64,000 nucleotides of DNA from Actinomadura sp. K4S16 (GCF_008327685.1 NZ_BDDE01000025.1:1-64000); one strand, 5' to 3'. Positions 51,318-60,379 are shown, numbered from the stretch's first letter. The notes: generated from the sequence alone by a model not told the origin. Made by a program: numbers and translations.

Positions 51318-51884
51318 GTGGGCGCTGACGAGGAGTTCGTCTGGGACGAGTTCTGGGTCAACATCGGGCCTGTGTGGCGACGCGTCCTCGGCGGCTCCGA
51401 CACCGAGGACCCGCCGCCCGCCGAGCCGATCATGCGCCGACGCCGGCTCACCACCGACTACGAGTGGGTGGGGACGTTCGAGCCCGTCCGGTGGCTGACC
51501 TCCGTTACCGAGGCCCTGCTGTGGGACGAGAACGGCATGGACCTCGGACCGCTGGCCGGACGCTCCTGGGACCTCCTCCAACTCGCCGGCCCCGCCTCCA
51601 ACGTGGACTTGGGCCAGCTCAGCGGGACGCCCGTCCGCCGTCTCATCCTGTCGAACGTCGACGTCGTAGACCTGGCCGACCTACGCGGCATCGCGGGCCT
51701 GGAGTCCCTCACACTCGCCCACGGCGATTTCGGACCGCTACCGCCGCTAGACGAGCTCACCGAACTCGTCCTGTACGCGGAGGGCGAGGTAGATCTCTCC
51801 ACCGCCCGCAACCCCGGCCTCCGCGTAGTCCGCCACGACGCCATCTACCTCCCACCCTTCGGCCCCGACGAACTGAGCGCCTAG
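51318..51884 (+). CDS. leucine-rich-repeat-like hypothetical protein
   Basis: A 188-residue protein with a leucine/aspartate-rich tandem pattern in the second half (DLGQLSGTPVRRLILSNVD, DLADLRGIAGLESLTLAHGD, PLPPLDELTELVLYAEGE), suggesting 3-4 short leucine-rich repeats. The N-terminus is unassigned. GTG 51318 follows AAGGGGACG, 21 nt after the sigma/CAP gene, so they may be co-transcribed. No catalytic motif. Confidence 0.75.
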   Translation: MGADEEFVWDEFWVNIGPVWRRVLGGSDTEDPPPAEPIMRRRRLTTDYEWVGTFEPVRWLTSVTEALLWDENGMDLGPLAGRSWDLLQLAGPASNVDLGQLSGTPVRRLILSNVDVVDLADLRGIAGLESLTLAHGDFGPLPPLDELTELVLYAEGEVDLSTARNPGLRVVRHDAIYLPPFGPDELSA

Positions 51885-51901
51885 GGGACGGCGGCGGGTG
51901 G

Positions 51902-52303
51902 TCAGTCGGTGGTGCGTTTGGTCATTCCTTCGGCGTCTGGGGCGATGCCCCAGGTGAAGATGGTGTGAGGGTGGATGCGGATTATGTCGCCGCTGAAGTG
52001 GGAGCCTTCCGCTACCTTCTCTACGGCGGTCTCGGCGCGGCCGCGGATCTCGATGCCTCGCACGCGCCACGGGTCGACGGAGGCCAGGTCGTCGACGACG
52101 AAGGCGACCTGGTCGTTGTGGCGCAGGTTGCGGTACTTGCGGGACGCGGCGAGGTTCCAGCCGCGGATGTCGATCGTGCCGGTCTCGGCGTTGTAGGCGA
52201 ACCCGACCGGGTTGTTCTGCGGGTCGCCCTTGGGGCCGACGGTGGCCAGGCGGCCGAGCCGCTGGGTGGACAGGTACTCGCGTTCGTGGTCGGTGAGGCT
52301 CAT
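51902..52303 (-). CDS. PPOX-class F420-dependent oxidoreductase
   Basis: A 133-residue split beta-barrel flavin/deazaflavin-binding protein. Family stretches are LTDHEREYLSTQRLGRLATV (in parts LSTQRLGRLATVG), NPVGFAYN, DIRGWNLAASRKYRNL and the ending RIHPHTIFTWGI. It belongs to the PPOX/pyridoxamine-phosphate-oxidase fold as used by F420-dependent reductases. Its substrate is unknown. It is convergent with the LRR-like gene. Confidence 0.87.
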   Translation of the reverse strand: MSLTDHEREYLSTQRLGRLATVGPKGDPQNNPVGFAYNAETGTIDIRGWNLAASRKYRNLRHNDQVAFVVDDLASVDPWRVRGIEIRGRAETAVEKVAEGSHFSGDIIRIHPHTIFTWGIAPDAEGMTKRTTD

Positions 52304-52321
52304 ACCGTCCAGGCTGCAACC

Positions 52322-52816
52322 TCAACCATGGTCGAGGTCAAGCGAGGCGAGGACGCTCCGGAGGCGGGGCGACATCTCGTCCGGGAGCGCGTCGAGGGGG
52401 CACCAGCGGGCCTCCAGGATCTCGGCCGCGTCGAGGTCGAGGCGCCCGCCGACGACCCGGGCCTCGTAGTAGGCCTCGACCCGGTGCCGGAAGCCGCTCG
52501 CGACGTGGAGCGGCGGCGCGGTGACCTCGACCTCCAGTGCCGTCTCCTCCCGGACCTCGCGGACGACCCCGTCTTCGAGCCGCTCGCCGGCGTTGACGTA
52601 TCCGCCGGGCAGGCCCCAGGCGCGGTACGGGGGCCACAGCCGGTGGCGGAGCAGCAGGATCCGGCCCTGCTCGTCCCGGACGATCCCGCCCGCGTACACC
52701 AGGAACGTCCGGTGCCGGAACCGTGCGAGGCGCCACTGCGCGGGTCCGCTCAGCCGCCTCCACACCGGCGCGGCCACGGCCCCCAAGCGCGCCCGCGCGC
52801 CGAACCGGATCTTCAT
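52322..52816 (-). CDS. Nudix hydrolase
   Basis: A 164-residue Nudix protein. The box runs from Gly71/72 (GGYVNAGERLEDG then VVREVREET), a full GX5EX7REUXEE motif for magnesium-dependent pyrophosphate hydrolysis. The start at ATG 52816 (MKIRFGAR) is preferred to 52867. Its 3' end is 18 nt from the PPOX start. Substrate not identifiable. Confidence 0.85.
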   Translation of the reverse strand: MKIRFGARARLGAVAAPVWRRLSGPAQWRLARFRHRTFLVYAGGIVRDEQGRILLLRHRLWPPYRAWGLPGGYVNAGERLEDGVVREVREETALEVEVTAPPLHVASGFRHRVEAYYEARVVGGRLDLDAAEILEARWCPLDALPDEMSPRLRSVLASLDLDHG

Positions 52817-52892
52817 TTCCGCGATGCTAGTGAAGCCCATCCGCCATCGCGACGTCGGCGCACTCATACTGCGCGTGCATGCCTCCGGTGCT

Positions 52893-53753
52893 TCACCGTG
52901 CGGGCGTGCCTGGCGCGCCCGTGGGGAACTCCTCGATGCCGAGGACCCGCAGCAGTTCCAAACGTTCGCGGGTCTCGGCGTCGGCCGGGGTGAGCACCAG
53001 CAGCTGCTGCCCCTGGTCGGGAGTGACCAGGGTCTCGCAGTCCATCTGCATCCGGCCCACGCGCGGGTGCAGGACGGTCTTGCGGTCGGCGCGCCGGACC
53101 GCGACCTCGTGCTCGGCCCAGAGGCGGCGGAAGTCGGCGCTGGCGGCCTCCAACCTGTCGATGAGTCCGGCGACCGCGGGGTCGCCGGACCGGCGGCCGG
53201 CGGTCGCGCGCAGGTCGGCCACGATATGGCGGGCCTGATGCTCCTGCTCCTCGGGCGGGCAGACGGCCCGGAGGGCCGGATCGGTGAACCACCGGTACGC
53301 GACGTAGCGCCGGTCGCCGGAGAAGCGGGTGTGGTCGCCCATCAGCAGAACGGCCGCCCGGTTCTGGGCCAGGACCTCGCCCAGGTCCGACAGCACCAGG
53401 GCCGGGGTGTCGCCGAGCAGGTCGAGCATGCGCACCAGGCCGGCGCGGGCCAGGCGGGCCACCCCGTCGGCGGGCGGGGGACGGTGGCCGGCCAGGTGGA
53501 ACAGGTGGTCGCGCTCGTCGTCGGACAGGCGCAGCGCCCGCGCCAGCGCACCGAGCAACTGGACCGAGGGCTGACTGCTGCGGCCCTGCTCCAGCCGCAC
53601 GACATAGTCCACCGACATGCCGGCGAGCATCGCCACCTCTTCCCGGCGCAGGCCGGTGGTGCGGCGGCGCGGGCCGTCGTCGAGGCCCACCTCGGCCGGG
53701 CGGATCGCCTCGCGGCGGCGGCGCAGGAAGTCGGCGAGCTGGTCGCGTTGCAT
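52893..53753 (-). CDS. MmyB-type XRE regulator
   Basis: A 286-residue regulator with an N-terminal HTH (about 8-80: LADFLRRRREAIRPAEVGL, GLRREEVAMLAGMSVDYVVRLEQGR in parts) and a C-terminal MmyB-like ligand-binding PAS-type domain (about 105-275: LVRMLDLLGDTPALVLSDLG, LLMGDHTRFSGDRRYVAYRWF in parts, VGRMQMDCETLVTPDQGQQL). ATG 53753 starts the family sequence; a frame continuing to 55082 is a shadow of the divergent gene. It is divergent from the aldo/keto reductase and probably controls it. Confidence 0.9.
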   Translation of the reverse strand: MQRDQLADFLRRRREAIRPAEVGLDDGPRRRTTGLRREEVAMLAGMSVDYVVRLEQGRSSQPSVQLLGALARALRLSDDERDHLFHLAGHRPPPADGVARLARAGLVRMLDLLGDTPALVLSDLGEVLAQNRAAVLLMGDHTRFSGDRRYVAYRWFTDPALRAVCPPEEQEHQARHIVADLRATAGRRSGDPAVAGLIDRLEAASADFRRLWAEHEVAVRRADRKTVLHPRVGRMQMDCETLVTPDQGQQLLVLTPADAETRERLELLRVLGIEEFPTGAPGTPAR

Positions 53754-53882
53754 GGCCCCATGGTCCCTCGCGGCCGCGCGCCCATCCAGGGAGCGGCTCT
53801 CCCACGATGAACGCTCCGCTTCTCTGCGTCCCGGCGCGGACGCAGGGTTGGAGACGAAAACGAGCACGAGAACGAGGAGAAC

Positions 53883-54881
53883 ATGATGCAGAGTCGAACC
53901 TTGGGCCGTACCGGACCGGTCACCTCCGCGCTGGGGCTGGGGGCGATGGCCATGTCGGGCGCTTACGGGGTGGCCGACCGCGCCGAGAGCATCGCCACCG
54001 TGCACGCCGCGCTGGAGGGCGGCGTCACGCTGATCGACACCGCCGACTTCTACGGCATGGGCCACAACGAGCTGCTGCTGGCCGAGGCGCTGCGCGGCCG
54101 GGACCGGGACGGCTACGTGCTGAGCGTCAAGTTCGGCATGCTGCGGGGGCCGGGCTCCCAGTTCGGCGGGCAGGACGGCCGTCCGGAGGCGGTGAAGAAC
54201 TTCCTGGCCTACTCGCTGACCCGGCTGGGCACCGACCACATCGACATCTACCGTCCCGCGCGGCTGGACCCGGCGGTGCCGATCGAGGACACGGTGGGCG
54301 CGATCAAGGAGATGATCGACGCCGGGTACGTGCGGCACCTGGGGCTGTCGGAGGTGGACGCGGCGGCGATCCGCCGGGCGCACGCCGTGCACCCGGTCGC
54401 CGACCTGCAGATCGAGTACTCGCTGATCTCCCGCGCGGTGGAGGCGGACGTGCTGCCCGCGCTGCGGGAGCTCGGCATCGGCCTGACCGCCTACGGCGTC
54501 CTCGGCCGCGGCCTCATCTCCGGCCACTGGAATCCCGGCCGCACCGCCGCCCCCGGCGACAGCCGCGGCTTCAGCCCGCGATTCGCCGACGGGAACCTGG
54601 AGCACAACCTCGCCCTGGTGGAGTCGCTGCGACGGGTCGCCGAGGCCAAGGGGTGCACCGTCGCCCAACTGGCCATCGCCTGGGTGGCCGCACAGGGCGC
54701 CGACATCGTGCCGCTGGTCGGCGCCCGCACGCGCGAGCGGCTGGCCGAGGCGCTGCCCGCGGCGGAGCTGGACCTCACCGCCGACGACCTCGCCGAGATC
54801 GGGAAGGCGGTGCCGCAGGGCGCGGCCCGCGGCGACCGGTACCCGTCCGCGTTCATGTCCGGCCTCGGCGTGGGCAACTGA
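53883..54881 (+). CDS. aldo/keto reductase
   Basis: A 332-residue TIM-barrel NADPH oxidoreductase. Catalytic Asp (DTADFYG), Tyr (FYG) and Lys (LSVKFG) are visible. The usual His appears replaced (IYRPARLDP where YQPHRVDP is normal), a change I associate with this clade. The C-terminal LVGARTRERLAEAL binds cofactor. Start ATG 53883 follows GAGGAGAAC. A perfect hairpin after its stop is the likely terminator. It is regulated by the divergent MmyB-type protein, by inference. Confidence 0.88.
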   Translation: MMQSRTLGRTGPVTSALGLGAMAMSGAYGVADRAESIATVHAALEGGVTLIDTADFYGMGHNELLLAEALRGRDRDGYVLSVKFGMLRGPGSQFGGQDGRPEAVKNFLAYSLTRLGTDHIDIYRPARLDPAVPIEDTVGAIKEMIDAGYVRHLGLSEVDAAAIRRAHAVHPVADLQIEYSLISRAVEADVLPALRELGIGLTAYGVLGRGLISGHWNPGRTAAPGDSRGFSPRFADGNLEHNLALVESLRRVAEAKGCTVAQLAIAWVAAQGADIVPLVGARTRERLAEALPAAELDLTADDLAEIGKAVPQGAARGDRYPSAFMSGLGVGN

Positions 54882-54906
54882 CCCCGGCCCTCCGGTGGGA
54901 CTCCGG

Positions 54907-54930
54907 CCCCGCGGGCGGCCTCCCGCGGGG
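54907..54930 (+). terminator. 9-bp hairpin after aldo/keto reductase
   Basis: CCCCGCGGG (54907-54915) and CCCGCGGGG (54922-54930) with a 6-nt loop, 26 nt after the stop codon. Confidence 0.65.
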
Positions 54931-55033
54931 CGGGGGAGGGGTGTGACCCTGGCCACATCGGGCCGGATCAGGGATCTTCGGCGCCCCGCCGGTTCGTCCC
55001 ACAGAAAAGCCAAGTCCGCAGATCGGGGGCGAT

Positions 55034-55339
55034 GTGACCACGACCGCCATGGAACGGACCGGGACGGACGCCGACGCGGCATCCGCGACCCGGCGACGCG
55101 CGCACGTCCGCCTGCTCCGCAAGATCGGCGTCGCTGTCGCCGGCGCCGCCCTGATCGTGGCGGGTGTCGCCATGCTCGTGCTGCCCGGCCCCGGCATCGT
55201 CGCGATCCTCGCCGGCCTCGGCCTCCTCGGCACCGAGTTCCCGACCGCGCGCCGCGTCAGCACCCGCGTGAACGGCTACGCGCGCGCCGCGTGGCACGGG
55301 ATCCGGGACGGCGCGTCCCGGCTCAGGCGAAGGGGCTGA
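55034..55339 (+). CDS. PGPGW-family membrane protein
   Basis: A 101-residue small membrane protein. The family hallmark LPGPGIVAILAGLGLLGTEFP follows a first hydrophobic helix (VGVAMLVLPGPG region: AGAALIVAGVAMLVL). N-terminus is charged and cytoplasmic. GTG 55034 lies just downstream of GATCGGGGGC. It overlaps the convergent Nudix gene by 17 nt. Function unknown. Confidence 0.85.
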   Translation: MTTTAMERTGTDADAASATRRRAHVRLLRKIGVAVAGAALIVAGVAMLVLPGPGIVAILAGLGLLGTEFPTARRVSTRVNGYARAAWHGIRDGASRLRRRG

Positions 55340-55961
55340 GCCCGCGCCGCTTGGCGTGCAGGACGGCCGCCAGGGTGAAGGAGTCGGTGATCTCTCCCTG
55401 CTCTAGCATGAGGTCGAGTCGCTCGGGGGTGACGGGTTCGATGAGGTCGATGCCCTCCTCGCGCAGGGAGAGGTCGGGCTCGCCGACCGCCGCCCAGAAC
55501 AGCCCCACCTTGCTCGCGGCGATGCCGGTGTCGGCGTAGACGTCGCCGAGGAACTCGATCGACGACGGCGATGCGCCGATCTCCTCCTCGACCTCCCGGC
55601 GCGCCGTGCGTTCGGGGGAGTCGCCTGGTTCGGGGAATCCGCGCGGTATCTCCCAATGCCACTGGCGCGTCGAATGCCGGAAATGGCGCAGCAGGACGAT
55701 CCGGCCGTCGTGGACCGGGAGCACGGCCGCCCCGCCGTGCCCGCCCGAATGCAGGGCACGGAGGTAGCCGCCGACCCGTCCGTCCTTGAAAGCGACGGGA
55801 TCGCGCAGCAGCGTGAGGTAGGGGTCGCTGTAGCAGACGCCGTACGGGCCGCCCTCGGAAGGGCATTCCTCCAGGATCACGCTCCACGCGCCGGGCGGGT
55901 TGACGAAAAGGGCGGGCCGGCTCTCCCGGAGCCGTTCGTAGTCATCGAAGGAAGCGGTCAT
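55323..55961 (-). CDS. Nudix hydrolase (ADP-ribose pyrophosphatase-like)
   Basis: A 212-residue Nudix protein with an N-terminal extension of about 75 residues. The box GFPEPGDSPERTARREVEEEIG (quoted in parts: GFPEPGDSPE, RREVEEEIG) starts at Gly108 with Asp114 in place of the usual first Glu, and the REVEEE core is intact. Likely substrates are ADP-ribose-like nucleotides. Its ATG overlaps the stop of the 507-residue gene (ATGA), so they are co-translated and may act together. Confidence 0.85.
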   Translation of the reverse strand: MTASFDDYERLRESRPALFVNPPGAWSVILEECPSEGGPYGVCYSDPYLTLLRDPVAFKDGRVGGYLRALHSGGHGGAAVLPVHDGRIVLLRHFRHSTRQWHWEIPRGFPEPGDSPERTARREVEEEIGASPSSIEFLGDVYADTGIAASKVGLFWAAVGEPDLSLREEGIDLIEPVTPERLDLMLEQGEITDSFTLAAVLHAKRRGLSPFA

Positions 55962-57481
55962 TCGCCCTCGTTCGACAGGTCCGCGCCGTCATCGCCGGGC
56001 CTGCGCGTCACGGCCTGCCTGGACAGGAATTCGAGCAGTTTCCTCGCCTCCCGGTACGGGTCTTCCATCCGCAGGTCCATCAGTTGCGCCGTGGTCTCGA
56101 TCCGGTGCCGCGACTTGTTCGCCAGGAACCTGCCCAGCCCGAGGCGGAGCGTAACCCGCGCCAGCCGGGTTCCGGCGAGGCCGGCGACCTCCCCGATGAC
56201 GTCGTAGCCGATTCCCCCGTCCGGGAGGTAGAGGACGTTCACGGTCAGCGCGCCGATGTCGATGGCGATCTCGGTGAGGCCGCCGAAACGTCCTCCGGAA
56301 CGGTCGTTGCGGACCTCCTCCGCCTTGTTGAGCATCGTGAGGTAGGTCCGGCTGATCTCGACGACGCCCGTGGCCGGATCGGCGAGCGCGTCGATGGAGG
56401 GAGTGTTGATGAGGCGGGCGAGCGCCGTCTTGTAGGCATGCCATTCCGGCTGGTTGCGGACCCGCCAGATGTCGGCCAGCGAGAGCCGGTCGAGCGTCGG
56501 GACCGCTTCCAGCAGCGCCTGGACGTCCTCGAACGCCAGGTTCCGCAGGAGCCGGATCAGCTCTTCGGCATCGGTCGACTCGGGGCCCGCGCCGTCGCGG
56601 CGGCGGCGGACCTGGGAGAGGCCTTCCTGCAGCGCGGTGCGCCGGAGCGAATTGCTCGGCGTCAGCGCGAAGACGTCGACCGCGTCGGCGAGATTGGTCG
56701 CGTACTTCAGGTCGATCAGCTGCTTCACGACGGGCATGTGCGGCAGGCCGGCGTCGTACTGGCGCCGTGCCACGTCCCCGCCCTCTCCGACGACGAACTT
56801 CTCGTAGAGCCGCTGGCGCACCACGGGCCGCCCGGCGGCCAACTCGTCGTAGGCCCACCGCCCGACTTCCCTGAGCCGGTCCAAGGCGGCCTGGGCCTCC
56901 TCTTCGCCGAGGCCGAAGTCGCGCTGGACGGCCGGCGCCCTGAAATGGACGAAGCTCGTCAGGAACTCGCCGTAGGCCCGGTTCATCTCCTCGGCGAGCG
57001 CGGTGTTCTCAGTGTCGTCCCACGACAGGCGAAGGCACGACATCATGGTGCTCTCCGCCATCCTGCGCCACGCGTCGATCCCCTCGGCCACCTGGAAATC
57101 CGGATCGGCCGCGGGAACCGGATGGTCCTCCAGCAGGAGCATCGGGATGATCACGCCGCTTCCCAGCATCTCGCGGAAGGCGTCGCGGTCGGGCCCCTTC
57201 TTCGCGTAATCCCGGTAGACCTGCGGAGCGTTGTAGAGGAACGCGCGGTTGACGAGCACTTTCTCGGCGTTCAGCAGCGCCCGCAGGTATTCGCGCCTGG
57301 ACTTGCGCGCCTGCTCCTGCAACGCCCCATCGCTGACCCGGCCTTCCTGGAGCACGCGCGCCAGCAGATCGCGGTCGAACCACTGGTTGTCGAGCGACTG
57401 GGGGACCGCCGTGATCGTCTGCCGCAGATCCGCGGAGATCAACCGGGTGAAGCTGACGTCACCGGTATGCGTGACCGACAT
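55958..57481 (-). CDS. 507-residue hypothetical protein co-translated with Nudix gene
   Basis: A large, charged soluble protein with no family I can name. Predicted to be mostly helical (EYLRALLNAEKVLVNRAFLY, YGEFLTSFVHFRAPAVQRD in parts) with a hydrophobic beta-hairpin-like segment near 420 (AIDIGALTVNVLYLPDGG). The last 60 residues carry EARKLLEFLSRQAVTRRPG. ATG 57481 has GAGGGG 9 nt upstream and is preferred to 57514. It overlaps the Nudix gene by 4 nt. Could be the specificity or effector partner of the Nudix enzyme. Confidence 0.75.
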   Translation of the reverse strand: MSVTHTGDVSFTRLISADLRQTITAVPQSLDNQWFDRDLLARVLQEGRVSDGALQEQARKSRREYLRALLNAEKVLVNRAFLYNAPQVYRDYAKKGPDRDAFREMLGSGVIIPMLLLEDHPVPAADPDFQVAEGIDAWRRMAESTMMSCLRLSWDDTENTALAEEMNRAYGEFLTSFVHFRAPAVQRDFGLGEEEAQAALDRLREVGRWAYDELAAGRPVVRQRLYEKFVVGEGGDVARRQYDAGLPHMPVVKQLIDLKYATNLADAVDVFALTPSNSLRRTALQEGLSQVRRRRDGAGPESTDAEELIRLLRNLAFEDVQALLEAVPTLDRLSLADIWRVRNQPEWHAYKTALARLINTPSIDALADPATGVVEISRTYLTMLNKAEEVRNDRSGGRFGGLTEIAIDIGALTVNVLYLPDGGIGYDVIGEVAGLAGTRLARVTLRLGLGRFLANKSRHRIETTAQLMDLRMEDPYREARKLLEFLSRQAVTRRPGDDGADLSNEGE

Positions 57482-58180
57482 CCGTGCCCCCTCGCCGCCG
57501 AACCGCCCGACCATTGCGGCCTATCACCTTAAGGCGAACGCGCCTTGGGCGCTCCGGGACCCCTGCGGTGGCCGACCGCGGCCACGCCGTCACGCGTGTT
57601 TCCATTTGGACGCCGGCCCTCCGCAACGGGTTCCCGGTGCTGCGATTCCCGAACCCGCCCGGCCGCGGATCTCCCGATAAAGACCGTCTCAGAAAGGCGG
57701 AACCGACCGTCGGATCGCCGATCGGCTTCTGCGGTCGCTGCGGTGGCCTCCCCTGAGTGAAAGGAGAAAAGTGATCTTCCGCATGGGGGAGGAGCGGTCG
57801 GTCTGACGGTGCCTCGTTCGCGGTGGGAACGGTGGTCGCGCCTCCGCTCCTGACTGCGCCCCCGCGGGGAGGATGAGGTGGTTTCGGCGACTCTTCCCGG
57901 GTAGGGGCTGCTGGACGAGGCCCCCTGGGTGCTGCTGCGGTGATGAACGAGGGTGGCGCGGGGCGGTGATGCCCGTGGGGCTTGGGGGGTCCCTGGGGGC
58001 CGCGGGGTCGGCGACGGAATTGTTGTTAGGTTTTGTGGTTGACTTCCGTGAAATTTCGGCTATTTCGGATTTCAATGGCGAATCCTGCCAAGCAAAGTTG
58101 ATCAGTCTGGAGCTTCGGAGAATGGTCCCGCGGGTATAAGACGCGCGACACAATTCGATACGTCGCTCCGGAGTGTGCAG
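57482..58180. other. 700-bp noncoding region before the SGNH esterase
   Basis: Contains a small hairpin AAGGCG-AACG-CGCCTT near 57532, a micro-ORF at 57771 with a strong ribosome binding site, and an A+T-rich promoter-like stretch at 58015-58140. No larger gene or known riboswitch pattern was seen. Confidence 0.5.
57771..57806 (+). CDS. possible 11-residue micro-ORF
   Basis: GTG start after GAAAGGAGAAAA, encoding MIFRMGEERSV. The ribosome binding site is strong but nothing downstream is clearly coupled, so it may be coincidental. Confidence 0.2.
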   Translation: MIFRMGEERSV

Positions 58181-58996
58181 ATGCGTCTGACCCGCCCCAG
58201 CCTGGTCGCCTTCGGTGCGGCGACCTTCGCCGCCGCCTCGCTGATGTGGCCCGGATCCGCCTCGGCGGCCGGCGCCAACTACGTCGCCCTCGGCGACTCC
58301 TACTCGTCCGGCACGGGGGCCGGGAACTACGACCCGAACAGCGGCAGCTGCCAGCGCAGCGCCAACGCCTACCCGAACCTGTGGGCGGCGTCGCACTCCA
58401 CGTCGTCCTACAAGTTCGTCGCCTGCTCCGGCGCGACGACCACGAGCGTCGCCAGCGGCCAGCTCGGCGCGCTCGACTCCTCGACGACGCTCGTGAGCAT
58501 CACCGCCGGCGGCAACGACGCCGGGTTCGCCGACGTCATGCAGACGTGCGTGCTGTACTCGACGACCACCTGCCAGAACAGGGTGACGCAGGCCGAGAAC
58601 TACATGAAGACCACGCTGCCCGGCCAGCTGGACTCCCTGTACGGCAAGATCCGCGCGAAGTCCCCGTCGGCGCGGGTGGTGGTGCTCGGGTACCCGCGCC
58701 TGTACATCATCGTCGACTGGTGCGCGGGGATCGGCAACACCAAGCGCACCGCGCTCAACCACGCCGCCGACACCCTCGACGGCGTGCTCTCCGCGGCCGC
58801 CGGGCGCGCCGGGTTCACCTGGTCGGACGTCCGGGACGAGTTCGCCGGGCACGAGCTGTGCTCCGGCGACGACTGGCTCAACGCCGTCACGATCCCGATC
58901 GGCTCGTCCTACCACCCGACCGCGCTCGGCCACCGCTCCGGCTACCTGCCCGCGTTCACGGGCTCGGCCAGCCTGACCCTCCAGAAGCAGACCTGA
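58181..58996 (+). CDS. secreted SGNH/GDSL esterase
   Basis: A 271-residue secreted hydrolase. Signal peptide about 1-30 (FGAATFAAASLMWPGSASAA). Block I GDSYSSG holds the nucleophile Ser; block III GGNDAGF; block V YHPTALGH supplies the His. Six or more cysteines (CQRSAN, ACSGAT, TCVLYSTTTCQ, WCAG, LCSG) suggest disulfides, as in Streptomyces extracellular lipases. ATG 58181 follows CTCCGGAG. Its end overlaps the convergent MFS gene by 55 nt. Confidence 0.9.
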   Translation: MRLTRPSLVAFGAATFAAASLMWPGSASAAGANYVALGDSYSSGTGAGNYDPNSGSCQRSANAYPNLWAASHSTSSYKFVACSGATTTSVASGQLGALDSSTTLVSITAGGNDAGFADVMQTCVLYSTTTCQNRVTQAENYMKTTLPGQLDSLYGKIRAKSPSARVVVLGYPRLYIIVDWCAGIGNTKRTALNHAADTLDGVLSAAAGRAGFTWSDVRDEFAGHELCSGDDWLNAVTIPIGSSYHPTALGHRSGYLPAFTGSASLTLQKQT

Positions 58997-60111
58997 CCGG
59001 CGAGCACCGCGATCGCGCCGGCCATCAGCAGCGCGCTCACCCACACGGGCGAGCGGTAGCCGAGGCCGGCGCCGATCGCGGTGCCGCCCAGCCACGGGCC
59101 GAGCGTCCCGCCCACGTTGAACGCCGCCGTGGCGAACCCGCCCGCCAGCGTCGGGGCCGCGGAGCCCTGGTCGAGGACGCGTGAGATCAGCGCCGGGCCC
59201 GTCCCGAACGCCAGCATCCCCTGCACGAACACCAGCACGACCACCGCCGCCGGGTTCCCGGCCGTCAGCGCGAGGACGGCCCACCCGGCGGCCAGCGACG
59301 TCATGCCCGCCGCGATGAGCGCGGCCGGATGCGCGTCGGCGAGCCGCCCGCCGACGGCGACGCCCGCGAAGGACCCCGCGCCGAAGAGCGCCAGCAGCGC
59401 CGGCACCCATGCGGAACCGAGGCCGGTGACGTGCGTGGCGAGCGGCGCCAGGTAGGTGAACGTGCAGAACGTCGCGCCCTGGAACAGCGCGTTGACGGAG
59501 AGGGTGAGCAGGAGGCGGCCGTCGGCGAGGGCGCGCAGTTCGCTGCGGGCGCCTCCCACCGACGGGCGCTCCTCCGGGACGGCCCTGGCGATCGCGACGA
59601 GGGCGGGCAGCGAGACCAGCGCGACCGCCCAGAAGGCCGCCCGCCAGCCCCACGCCCCGCCGAGCACCGCGCCCGCCGGGACCCCGGCGACGCAGGCGAC
59701 GGTCACACCGCCGACCACGACGGAGGTCGCGCGGGCGCGGGCGGCGGGGGGCACGAGCGCGGTCGCGGCGGCGAGCGCGACGGCCCAGAACCCGGCGTTC
59801 GCGAGGGCGGCGGCGACGCGGGTCGCCAGCAGCACCGCGTAGCTGGTGGTGAGGGCGCCGGCGACGTGGACGGCGACGAAGGCCGTCAGGAACGCCAGCA
59901 GCGCGCGGCGGCGCGGCCACCGGCGGGCGAGCAGCGTCATGGACGGCGCGCCGATCACCATGCCGATGGCGAAGGCGGAGGTGAGCAGGCCCGCGGCGGG
60001 GATGGACACGCCCAGGTCCGCGGCGATCCCCGGCACGAGGCCGGACAGCATGAATTCGGAGGTGCCCTGGGCGAACACGGCCAGCCCGAGGACGTAGACG
60101 GCGAAAGGCAA
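58942..60111 (-). CDS. Cmx/CmrA-like MFS efflux transporter
   Basis: A 389-residue 12-helix MFS pump. Start MPFAVYVLGLAVFAQGTSEFM and GLVPGIAADLGV match chloramphenicol exporters of the Cmx/CmrA type (DHA1). The motif A region is ARRWPRRRALLAF. Likely exports drugs or a metabolite; chloramphenicol is one candidate. It is divergent from the TetR gene at 60380, with 268 bp between, so the TetR may repress it. Confidence 0.85.
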   Translation of the reverse strand: MPFAVYVLGLAVFAQGTSEFMLSGLVPGIAADLGVSIPAAGLLTSAFAIGMVIGAPSMTLLARRWPRRRALLAFLTAFVAVHVAGALTTSYAVLLATRVAAALANAGFWAVALAAATALVPPAARARATSVVVGGVTVACVAGVPAGAVLGGAWGWRAAFWAVALVSLPALVAIARAVPEERPSVGGARSELRALADGRLLLTLSVNALFQGATFCTFTYLAPLATHVTGLGSAWVPALLALFGAGSFAGVAVGGRLADAHPAALIAAGMTSLAAGWAVLALTAGNPAAVVVLVFVQGMLAFGTGPALISRVLDQGSAAPTLAGGFATAAFNVGGTLGPWLGGTAIGAGLGYRSPVWVSALLMAGAIAVLAGQVCFWRVRLAEPVNAGR

Positions 60112-60345
60112 GGGGAGACTCCCGAGACGAGCGAACAGGTCGGCTGGTCGGGGGGCTGCGCCGGGACGGCCGTCCGGTATCGCGCGCGGACGGCGCGGCG
60201 GAGAAAGGAGATCCCTCGGATCGGAGGGCGAAGGCAGCCCGCCTCAGGCGGCCCGCACGCAGGGGAGCCGCCCGGGAGTCAGCGTCTGTCGGACTCGGGG
60301 CTGGACATGGTCATGAGGCTAGCAGGGGCCCCGACGCCGCCGTAC

Positions 60346-60379
60346 AGAACATTCTTCTAGTGTGCCAGAATAATGTTCT
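60346..60379 (+). promoter_or_regulatory. palindromic TetR operator overlapping leaderless promoter
   Basis: AGAACATT (60346-60353) and AATGTTCT (60372-60379) are reverse complements separated by 18 bp, with an inner ATTCT/AGAAT pair. The right arm abuts the TetR ATG at 60380 and contains TAATGT, a possible -10. Autorepression is likely. Confidence 0.6.

Noticed and set aside
52893..55082. 729-codon reading of the MmyB-type regulator
   Set aside because: Upstream part overlaps the divergent aldo/keto reductase and has no similarity; ATG 53753 begins the HTH.
57873..58139. 88-codon ORF before the esterase
   Set aside because: Composition shifts mid-frame from G+C-rich to A+T-rich promoter DNA; no motif.
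57689..59920. 743-codon minus frame over the esterase and MFS genes
   Set aside because: Low-complexity Arg/Gly/Pro translation; both real genes have full family motifs.
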